A DNA stretch of 8,045 bases from Gammaproteobacteria bacterium (GTDB taxonomy: Bacteria > Pseudomonadota > Gammaproteobacteria > Pseudomonadales > Azotimanducaceae_A), in contig JAPOON010000503.1 of the NCBI GenBank assembly GCA_026713405.1, forward strand, positions 1 to 8,045. The letters run 5' to 3'. Shown here piece after piece: positions 1 through 8,045 of this stretch. How positions within the stretch are numbered: position 1 is the stretch's first letter; the number at the start of each line of letters is the position of its first letter. The notes below the pieces were generated by a model, which saw only the letters and a program-made list of their open reading frames with translations, was not told where the DNA came from and searched no databases. The translations under genes and the position numbers were made by a program.

Positions 1-171
1 AGCGAGGTGCTCCTCTCCGTCGATGAAGGTTTGCCACGGGATTGCGCGGTCAACTGCGATCACATCCAGACGGTTCCAAAGGGGCGGTTGGGCGCTACTG
101 TCACGACCCTTTCCCCGGAGAAGATGAGCAATGTGGCGGCAGCGCTTCGTTTTGCCCTGGACCTGGGCTGA
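1..171 (+). CDS. mazF: MazF/PemK-family mRNA interferase toxin, C-terminal fragment (5' end outside window)
   Basis: Reading frame 1 is open from the first base to a TGA at 169-171 and gives the last 56 residues of a protein; MazF-family toxins are about 110 residues, so roughly the N-terminal half lies outside the window. The visible part contains a GLPRDCAVNCDHIQTVPKGR stretch followed by LG, then LSPEKM and an alanine-rich terminal helix. This is the usual C-terminal layout of MazF/PemK ribosome-independent endoribonucleases, where 'DxIQTVPKxRLG' forms part of the beta-barrel core and the final helix closes the fold. Such toxins cleave mRNA in the cytoplasm and are normally held inactive by a MazE-like antitoxin encoded just upstream, here outside the window, so whether the pair is complete cannot be judged. 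The frame runs intact to a natural stop. It ends 109 bp before the cytochrome start on the same strand, and I see no sign that the two are coupled. Family assignment is by remembered motif, not by a search. Confidence 0.5.
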   Translation, partial: SEVLLSVDEGLPRDCAVNCDHIQTVPKGRLGATVTTLSPEKMSNVAAALRFALDLG

Positions 172-280
172 AACCCTCTCGCACTAGGAAGATGTGGTGG
201 CTGGTGCGCTGAAAGGGAAGGCCCGCATGCCAGCTCGCGCCCGCACGGCGCTCGGAGAACTGATTCCGAAAAAGTGTTCC

Positions 281-2491
281 ATGAAAAGGGTGAAAGCCGG
301 CATCGGAGTCGCGTTGTGCCTGTTTGCAGGGTGCGGCCAGATGCCGGAACCGCGAGGCGTTCCGGCTGCCGGGGTGTCCGAATTCGTTGGTTCCGAGCGT
401 TGCGGAGAATGCCACAGTACGGCGTTCGAGGACTGGTCGGGTTCTCATCACGAGCGCGCCATGATGCGGGCGACGGAAGAGTCCGTGGCGGCCGATTTTG
501 GCGGCACTTCGTTCGAACACGGGGGCGTGCGTTCAGTCTTCAACCGGCGCGGCGACCGTTTCACCGTGTCGACCGAGGGGCCCGAAGGCGAGTCGGGTGA
601 CTTCGATGTGCGCTATACGTTCGGGGTCGAGCCGTTGCAGCAATACCTCCTGCCGTTGCCCGGTGGGCGTCTGCAGGCGCTCGGCATCGCCTGGGATACG
701 GAAGCTGGGCGGTGGTTCCACCTGCAGCCGGAGGACGGCGTCCACCATGACGATCCGTTGCACTGGGCGGGGCTGCATTACAACTGGAATTTCATGTGCG
801 CCGATTGCCACTCGACGGGAGTCACAAAGGGATACGATCCCGCCACGGATACATACAGCACCGAGTTTGCGGAGGTGTCGGTGGGTTGCGAAGCCTGCCA
901 CGGACCGGGTTCGCAACACGTCGCCTGGGCAGCGGCAGCGGCATCGGGCGAGGGCTCTGCAGAATATGAAGCTGGCGCAACACCGGAGATGGGCTCGGGC
1001 CTGCTCGCGCTGGACTCGCAAGCCCGGCAAATCGACAGTTGCGCGCCCTGTCACAGCCGGCGTACGCAACTCGCTGACGGATATGCGCCGGACCGGCCGT
1101 TCCTGGACCACTACCTGCCGTCGCTGCTGGAGCCGGGCCTCTACGAAGCCGACGGACAAATTCTCGAGGAGGTGTACGTGTACGGCTCGTTTCTGCAGAG
1201 CCGGATGTTCGCGCGTGGCGTCACTTGCGGTGACTGTCACGAACCGCACTCCGCACAACCCCTCGCACAAGGCGATGCGCTCTGCACGCGCTGCCACAAC
1301 GAGGCGGGTCACACCGGGTTTCCGACGTTGCGGCTTGCCGATTACGACACACCGGAACACCACCTGCACAGCGCCGGCAGCGAGGGGGCGAGGTGCGTGT
1401 CATGTCACATGCCGGAGCGGACTTACATGATGGTGGACGACCGGCGCGACCATGGTTTGCGCATCCCCAGGCCCGACCTGACCGTTACCCTGGGAATTCG
1501 CAACGCCTGCAACGGCTGTCACGAGGACAAATCGCCCGAGTGGGCCCGCGATGTGCTTGCCGGGCATTTCGGGACAAGGGAAGAGCCGCACTTTGCCGAA
1601 ACGATTGCCGCCGCGCGCAGCGGCTTGCCGAAGGCCGCGGGAGCCCTCACAGCGTTGGCGGGCGATCCGGATCAGGCGGCCATCGTTCGGGCGACCGCAC
1701 TGTCGCTGATGGAGTCATACGATGACGCCGGCACTGCCCTTGCGCTGGAGAAGGGGTTGCGCGATGCGGATGAGATGGTGCGGATCGGCGCGTTGCGCGG
1801 AGCTACCCGGTTCGTGCCGGAAAGCCTGCAGCGCCGGGCCGGGCACCTGCTCGACGACGACTATCGAGCCGTGCGTACCGAGGCCGCCCGGCTGTTGGCG
1901 GGGGCCTATGCCGGAATGCCCGACCAGAACCCGGGCAAGTTGCGCATGCTCGAAGTGCTGGAGGAGTACCTGGACACCCAGCGATTCAACGCGGACCGTC
2001 CGGAGGCGCACATCAACATGGCGAGCGTTTTCCTGGCGCTCGGCGATTTCGCCGGGGCCGAAGCTGCGCTGGAGGCGGCGCTCGGTCTCGCCGCCGACTG
2101 GGTGCCGGCGCTCGTCAACCTGGCGGACCTCTATCGCGCAACCAATCGTGATCGGGCCGCAGGCGAACTGCTCGAGCGCGCATCGGCGCTGGCGCCCGAG
2201 TCGGCCGAGGTCAAGCTCGCCCGCGCGCTGTGGCTGGTCAGGCAGGGCCGCCACCGCGAAGCGCTGCCGCTGATTGCGGGGGCAGTGGAAACGGCGCCGG
2301 ACAATTCGCACTACGCCTATGTCTACTCGGTTGCACTGCACTCCGCCGGCGAGTCGATGCGGGCGCTCGCCTTGCTGGACGCGACGCTGGAACGCCGTCC
2401 CGGCGACCGGACACTGCTACGGGCTGCCGCCGGTATCGCGCGGGATATCGGCGATGACGCAAGGATGCGGCTATACGCCGAACAGCTATAG
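281..2491 (+). CDS. Octahaem c-type cytochrome lipoprotein with HEAT-like and TPR regions
   Basis: A 736-residue exported protein. The N-terminus is a short basic segment, a hydrophobic stretch and LCLFAGC, a lipobox-like site (Phe at -3 is slightly atypical) predicting lipidation at Cys18. Eight CXXCH haem-c motifs follow, with first cysteines at residues 41, 173, 203, 254, 316, 335, 372 and 410; there is no CXXCK, so it is not NrfA-like. Residues 110-150 (YTFGVEPLQQYLLPLPGGR) match a block I recall from cytochrome c554-type multihaem proteins fused to TPRs. Residues about 455-545 look HEAT-like; 574-736 form four 34-residue TPR-like units plus a shorter terminal one. It probably acts in the periplasm or on a membrane surface as an electron carrier or oxidoreductase with a protein-docking tail; the substrate is unknown. 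I chose ATG 281 because it places the signal peptide correctly, although its ribosome binding site is poor. An in-frame ATG at 227 has a better one (AGGGAAGG, 214-221) but adds 18 residues before the signal peptide. Confidence 0.5.
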   Translation: MKRVKAGIGVALCLFAGCGQMPEPRGVPAAGVSEFVGSERCGECHSTAFEDWSGSHHERAMMRATEESVAADFGGTSFEHGGVRSVFNRRGDRFTVSTEGPEGESGDFDVRYTFGVEPLQQYLLPLPGGRLQALGIAWDTEAGRWFHLQPEDGVHHDDPLHWAGLHYNWNFMCADCHSTGVTKGYDPATDTYSTEFAEVSVGCEACHGPGSQHVAWAAAAASGEGSAEYEAGATPEMGSGLLALDSQARQIDSCAPCHSRRTQLADGYAPDRPFLDHYLPSLLEPGLYEADGQILEEVYVYGSFLQSRMFARGVTCGDCHEPHSAQPLAQGDALCTRCHNEAGHTGFPTLRLADYDTPEHHLHSAGSEGARCVSCHMPERTYMMVDDRRDHGLRIPRPDLTVTLGIRNACNGCHEDKSPEWARDVLAGHFGTREEPHFAETIAAARSGLPKAAGALTALAGDPDQAAIVRATALSLMESYDDAGTALALEKGLRDADEMVRIGALRGATRFVPESLQRRAGHLLDDDYRAVRTEAARLLAGAYAGMPDQNPGKLRMLEVLEEYLDTQRFNADRPEAHINMASVFLALGDFAGAEAALEAALGLAADWVPALVNLADLYRATNRDRAAGELLERASALAPESAEVKLARALWLVRQGRHREALPLIAGAVETAPDNSHYAYVYSVALHSAGESMRALALLDATLERRPGDRTLLRAAAGIARDIGDDARMRLYAEQL

Positions 2492-2515
2492 CCCTTTTGA
2501 GTTTTCGTGGAAGTT

Positions 2516-2538
2516 GCTCCGGGGCTGCCCGCAGGAGC
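2516..2538. terminator. Possible hairpin between converging genes
   Basis: The 52 bp between the cytochrome stop and the DUF3604 stop contains an inverted repeat: GCTCC (2516-2520) pairs with GGAGC (2534-2538), and GGG/CCC inside it can pair as well (2522-2524 with 2528-2530). Its position between two convergent genes fits a bidirectional terminator. Neither strand has a clear T-run after the stem, so it is not a textbook intrinsic terminator. Confidence is low. Confidence 0.5.
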
Positions 2539-2543
2539 GGAGG

Positions 2544-4523
2544 TTACTGCAGTGGGCGAATCCAGATGGGTGACGACCAGGCCCGGTCCTGGATGGTGGC
2601 CTGCATGTCGGGATTGGGGGAAACGCCGGCTCGTATGGCATCCCAGGTGGACCACCGGCATTTGGGGTTTTCCAGGACGCGGGCATAGTAGAAAGCGCGT
2701 TGGCCGGGCTCGAAGTTGGGGTCGGTCCAAACCGCGGAAAGCTCCGATGCGCCCTTGTCCTCACTCACCGCACAGGTAGCGATGTCGACGGTGGCGCCGT
2801 TGTCCGGGCAGCGGTGTGTCTCGGCGTTCACCGTGCCGTTGTCCGAGCAGGCCACGTCGTAGACCTGCTCGAAGGTTGCACCGTCCTCGACCCAGCCCTT
2901 GACCACCTGCAGGCGTTGCAGGGGCACCGTTTCGGGGTCGCGCAGGGCCCAGACGAAAAACCCGGGCGGCGCATCGCCCTGTGGCGACAGGTCGGAGCCC
3001 ATGGGAACTCCGCTGTCATAGGCCGAGGCGATGGCGTCCTCCGTGTCCAGCAACGACTGGTCCATGCCCGCTCCGGCGAAAAAGCGGACCCGGATACGCG
3101 GGCCGCTGGTGGCGAAGGTCTCCTTGCGGCGGAACGCATCGTAGATGGCATCGCGGGTATTCGACTCCGCCCAGGCCCCGGCGAGGCCGGAGGCGCCCCA
3201 GGTGCGGCCGTCCGCCGGGTGGCCTTCGGGCAGGCTTTCCTGCGCATCGGCAAGCGGCACGGACCCGCGCAGTTGCGGCGTGGCGTCCACCACGCCGAGT
3301 TTGCCCGCGTAGGTGTCTTCCCGGTAAGCAGCTGCCGCATTGTGGGTGTCCGATGAGCCGATCAGCCCGAAACGGTACGGGTTGGAACCCCGGTCGCTTT
3401 CCATTGCCAGTCCACGGAGCAGGGCATCGCGCACGTAGCTGCCCCCGGGCTGGCTGGGCAGCGGCGAGCCCGCGCGCTGGTTGGAGATGCCGAAATCGGC
3501 CCACTCGTCGTTGGGCGACAGCATGGGATGGGTATCGGAGGTTCCCTTGACCTGGGTCACTTCCACCAGCGGCTCGTTGCGCAGGCGCTGATTCGCGTAC
3601 ACCGCGTCGATGGGCCGGCCGGCCTGGTCCGCGGTCTCGAACATCATGCCGTTCGAACGGTTCGAGTTGTGCGGTATCGCCAGCGATTCGATGCCGAGTG
3701 CGCGCAATCCGTCCATCCAGTCCCACAGGTCTTCGGGGTTGCGCGAGTCGATTGCGCTGAAGGGCAGGTCGGGGGCGGCGCTGCCCCGGAAGATGACGTT
3801 GCGGTGCAGGTTGGCGCCTTCCGGGCCCGATGTCGTGTACTCGTAGCCGATGAAGGTGGTGAAGGCGCCCGGGTCGTTGTGCCGTTCGGTGGTCTCGATG
3901 ATGTCCCGCCACGCGTCCTTGACGATGTCAATGTCCAGCAGGTCTACGCCCTCGGACGAGCGCAGCAGTAGCGGCGCAACCTCCAGAAAGTAAGCGAGCC
4001 GCTCGGCCGGGGTTCGGGCATCGCGCAGCGCCATTGCCAGCGGATGGGTGCCCACGCTCGACGCCGGGTCCGCCATGGCGGGCAACATGCCCAGATAGGC
4101 GGCATGGTCGGTCACCGCCTGGAAGTCGAGCGGCCTCGAGAGTTGCAACTCGAATCCCGCGGGATGGGTAAGTGTTTCGCCCTTCGCGTACCGGTAGGCG
4201 TCGTCGGGGGTCCCTCTCGCACCCAGGATGAAAGCGTCAAGCGAATAGAGGGTGTGAACGTGCAGGTCGCCGAAGTAGGCGTTGCGGTTCGGGTTCGAGT
4301 CTACTGTTGGCGCTTGCCGCCCCGTGGCTTCCTGCGTCGTGGCCGCTTCCGTGTCCGCCCCGTCGTCGGGTTGTGCGCAACCGGCGAGCAGGGCCGCAAG
4401 CAGCAGCGGTGCAGCAAGGAGGCTACGCTGCGACGGGCTGTGCGCCTTCAGCAGATTTGCAGCGGCAAACGTAATGCGCCGCAGCCCGGTTTCGGCCGCC
4501 CGCCGCACGGCAAGTTTCGGCAT
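2544..4523 (-). CDS. DUF3604 (PHP-like metal-dependent hydrolase) lipoprotein
   Basis: A 659-residue protein I recognise as DUF3604, a family related to PHP metallo-phosphoesterases. Visible candidate metal ligands, in order: FGDLHVHTLYS (His88, His90), VTDH (Asp139, His140), GYEYT (Glu228), NLHRN (His240), AIPHNSN (His285) and GSSDTH (Asp392, His394). The C-terminal part has the family's ENPKCRWSTWDAIR block (611-625) and four cysteines (559, 572, 584, 622) that could form two disulphides, consistent with export. Residues 35-49 end in ALLAGC, a good lipobox, predicting a lipoprotein anchored through Cys49. The segment ahead of it is unusually long (about 34 residues) and basic; no other ATG lies before the cysteine, so ATG 4523 is kept, with GTG at residue 6 possible. 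It starts 7 bp after the oxygenase stop and has no strong ribosome binding site of its own, which suggests translational coupling. The substrate is unknown for the family as far as I recall; an ester or phosphoester is plausible. Confidence 0.5.
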   Translation of the reverse strand: MPKLAVRRAAETGLRRITFAAANLLKAHSPSQRSLLAAPLLLAALLAGCAQPDDGADTEAATTQEATGRQAPTVDSNPNRNAYFGDLHVHTLYSLDAFILGARGTPDDAYRYAKGETLTHPAGFELQLSRPLDFQAVTDHAAYLGMLPAMADPASSVGTHPLAMALRDARTPAERLAYFLEVAPLLLRSSEGVDLLDIDIVKDAWRDIIETTERHNDPGAFTTFIGYEYTTSGPEGANLHRNVIFRGSAAPDLPFSAIDSRNPEDLWDWMDGLRALGIESLAIPHNSNRSNGMMFETADQAGRPIDAVYANQRLRNEPLVEVTQVKGTSDTHPMLSPNDEWADFGISNQRAGSPLPSQPGGSYVRDALLRGLAMESDRGSNPYRFGLIGSSDTHNAAAAYREDTYAGKLGVVDATPQLRGSVPLADAQESLPEGHPADGRTWGASGLAGAWAESNTRDAIYDAFRRKETFATSGPRIRVRFFAGAGMDQSLLDTEDAIASAYDSGVPMGSDLSPQGDAPPGFFVWALRDPETVPLQRLQVVKGWVEDGATFEQVYDVACSDNGTVNAETHRCPDNGATVDIATCAVSEDKGASELSAVWTDPNFEPGQRAFYYARVLENPKCRWSTWDAIRAGVSPNPDMQATIQDRAWSSPIWIRPLQ

Positions 4524-4530
4524 CGGCCGG

Positions 4531-5712
4531 TCAGGCCTTGCCGTTCCGGAAGAGCGAAGGCAGCGCCTGGTCGTCTGTTTTCAGGAGCCTGTCCACCCAG
4601 CCGTGGAAGCGCTGTCCGCCGCCCTCGTTCCTGCCGAACATCACGTGCGGCATGTTGCCGGTGAGCAGCGCCTTCTGCTGGCGCAGACCCGTTGCGTAAT
4701 CTTCTTCCTCGACCACGTACTCCAGGAACTTGAACTGTTCGTGGGCCAGCTTCCTGGTTTCCTCGTCGGCGGGCGGCTTTTCCATCAGGTAGTTCTGCAC
4801 CGTCCAGGACTCCTGGGGCGTGGCGCCGGGGAAGAGCTGCGAGATCATCACACCCCGGCCGCCGCCGTCGAAACTGGCGATGGAGACGTGCGGGAAGATG
4901 GTCCAGACGCCCGCCATCAGGTGGGCGATGCCCGCGTCCTCGATGTCGTCGTAGCTGGCCAGCGACGGGTCCGGGGAACTGACGCGCTGATGGGGGCCCC
5001 AGGCGTAGTACAGCGCCTGGTTGAACATGTCGGGGCCGAACGAGTCCCTGTGCAGGATCGGCAGGTGGTAGAGGTCCATGTAGCCGTCGTAGGCGATCTT
5101 CCAGTTGGGGCCGTGGACAACCCGGCTTTCGAAGAAGTGCCAGTTGGCGAAATCGAAGTGCTGCAGGATGTCGTCGTAGCCGGACAGGAAGTCGTCTATG
5201 TCCAGGTTGGCGTTCGGATTGAGATGCACCCAGATGAGCCCCGCGCGCTCGGCGGCGGGCAGCTCGATCAGACTGTAGCAGGACCGGTCCACGGTGCCGA
5301 AATCCTTCTCCGAGAAAACCCCCACCAGGGCGCCGCTCTGGTCGTAGGACCAGGCGTGGTAGGGGCAGGTAAAGCGTTTCGTGTTGCCGGTGCCGGCGGG
5401 CATGATCTGCGAGCCCCGGTGGCGGCACATATTCACGAAGGCGCGTACCTGGCCGCCCTGGTCCCGGGAGATCAGCACCGGGGTATCCACCGCATCCATG
5501 GCCTTGTAGTCGCCCGGGTTCGGAATCTCGGGCGTCGTCGCCAGCATCAGCGGCACGCGCTTGAAGATCCGGTCCATTTCCTGGCGCCAGCGCTCCTCGT
5601 CGAAGTAGTGCCTGGCAGGCTCCAGGTGAATGGCTTCCGTCTGTTCGATGGTTCCGGCCCGGGCGTGCGCCAGGCTTTCCCTGGCCATTTCAATCAAGTG
5701 CTTGCGGCTCAC
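4531..5712 (-). CDS. Rieske non-haem iron oxygenase, alpha (catalytic) subunit
   Basis: A 393-residue aromatic-ring-hydroxylating-type oxygenase alpha subunit, a normal length for the family. The N-terminal Rieske domain holds CRH (Cys96, His98) and CPYH (Cys116, His119), a C-X-H-X17-C-X2-H pattern that binds the [2Fe-2S] cluster. The C-terminal SRPBCC-type catalytic domain holds DLYHLPILH (Asp213 bridging residue, His216 and His221 iron ligands), with Asp338 in VEEEDY the likely third iron ligand. It should use O2 and electrons from a ferredoxin/reductase to hydroxylate, dihydroxylate or demethylate an organic substrate in the cytoplasm. No reductase, ferredoxin or beta subunit gene is in the window, so electrons must come from proteins encoded elsewhere. 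The start is GTG at 5712-5710, preceded at 5 nt by GGAGG; ATG at residue 9 is a weaker alternative. It is the first gene of a probable operon with the DUF3604 gene. The substrate cannot be read from the sequence: demethylases and dihydroxylases share these motifs. Confidence 0.5.
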   Translation of the reverse strand: MSRKHLIEMARESLAHARAGTIEQTEAIHLEPARHYFDEERWRQEMDRIFKRVPLMLATTPEIPNPGDYKAMDAVDTPVLISRDQGGQVRAFVNMCRHRGSQIMPAGTGNTKRFTCPYHAWSYDQSGALVGVFSEKDFGTVDRSCYSLIELPAAERAGLIWVHLNPNANLDIDDFLSGYDDILQHFDFANWHFFESRVVHGPNWKIAYDGYMDLYHLPILHRDSFGPDMFNQALYYAWGPHQRVSSPDPSLASYDDIEDAGIAHLMAGVWTIFPHVSIASFDGGGRGVMISQLFPGATPQESWTVQNYLMEKPPADEETRKLAHEQFKFLEYVVEEEDYATGLRQQKALLTGNMPHVMFGRNEGGGQRFHGWVDRLLKTDDQALPSLFRNGKA

Positions 5713-5717
5713 TGTTT

Positions 5718-5722
5718 CCTCC
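5718..5722 (-). promoter_or_regulatory. Strong Shine-Dalgarno for the Rieske oxygenase (supports GTG start)
   Basis: On the minus strand the bases read GGAGG AAACA GTG. The perfect GGAGG lies 5 nt from the GTG start codon at 5712-5710 and is the main reason for choosing GTG over the later ATG at residue 9. An AATAAT sequence at 5740-5745 (minus strand) could be a -10 element about 28 bp upstream of the start, but no good -35 accompanies it. Confidence 0.5.
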
Positions 5723-5766
5723 GACTTTCCCGGCGTGGGATTATTGCAGATTGCCGTGAATTGTTC

Positions 5767-5785
5767 CGCCCGCGCCGGCCGGGCG
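5767..5785 (-). other. GC-rich hairpin just after the ATPase stop codon
   Basis: CGCCCG (5767-5772) and CGGGCG (5780-5785) form a 6-bp stem with a 7-nt loop, starting 3 bp past the ATPase stop on the minus strand. There is no T-run behind it, so it may be a weak terminator, an mRNA 3' structure, or chance in GC-rich DNA. If it does terminate, the oxygenase would need its own promoter in the remaining gap (5713-5766). Confidence 0.5.
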
Positions 5786-5787
5786 CC

Positions 5788-8045
<2,258 letters not shown>

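Noticed and set aside
533..1369. Minus-strand open frame of 278 codons inside the cytochrome gene
   Set aside because: It lies opposite six of the eight CXXCH motifs (first cysteines at residues 173-372), whose plus-strand reading is unambiguous; its own product is arginine-rich with no motif.
281..1520. Identification of the cytochrome as a nitrite or hydroxylamine oxidoreductase
   Set aside because: Eight haem sites fit several octahaem enzymes, but there is no CXXCK motif, the first haem is far from the rest, and the HEAT/TPR tail is absent from those enzymes, so no specific reaction is claimed.
2516..2538. A textbook intrinsic terminator between the convergent genes
   Set aside because: A hairpin is present but no T-run follows on either strand, so I kept it only as a low-confidence structure.

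Overview
The window reads as chromosomal DNA from a GC-rich proteobacterium, most likely a marine or environmental gammaproteobacterium. Reasons: a glutathione-dependent (class III) alcohol dehydrogenase close to proteobacterial forms, two lipoprotein-type exported proteins, a multihaem c-type cytochrome, a DUF3604 protein, and GC-rich third codon positions that open long spurious antisense frames. The genus cannot be named from this sequence.

Layout, left to right. (1) 1-171, plus strand: C-terminal half of a MazF/PemK-type mRNA interferase, cut by the window edge. (2) 281-2491, plus: a predicted lipoprotein with eight CXXCH haem sites, a HEAT-like middle and five consecutive 34-residue TPR-like units. 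(3) 2544-4523, minus, converging on the cytochrome gene across 52 bp: a DUF3604 (PHP-like metallohydrolase) lipoprotein. (4) 4531-5712, minus, 7 bp upstream of gene 3 and probably co-transcribed with it: a Rieske non-haem iron oxygenase alpha subunit with all metal ligands visible. (5) 5788-7056, minus: a RecF/SMC-like AAA-family ATPase with a perfect Walker A but an apparently degenerate signature, Walker B and switch histidine. (6) 7215-8045, plus, divergent from gene 5: S-(hydroxymethyl)glutathione dehydrogenase, cut by the right edge. No gene-free stretch exceeds 160 bp. I see no tRNA, rRNA, CRISPR array, insertion sequence or clear long repeat.

How the genes may work together. The oxygenase and DUF3604 protein look like a two-gene catabolic operon: cytoplasmic oxidation by the Rieske enzyme and an exported metal-dependent hydrolase. 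If the oxygenase is a demethylase, which is unproven, the nearby formaldehyde dehydrogenase would clear the formaldehyde released. The cytochrome is an envelope electron carrier or oxidoreductase of unknown substrate. The MazF fragment and the unusual ATPase give the region an accessory flavour. The most notable item is that ATPase: its motif losses are in frame and confined to the nucleotide-hydrolysis side, suggesting an ATP-binding pseudo-hydrolase. I found no convincing complete new multi-gene system.
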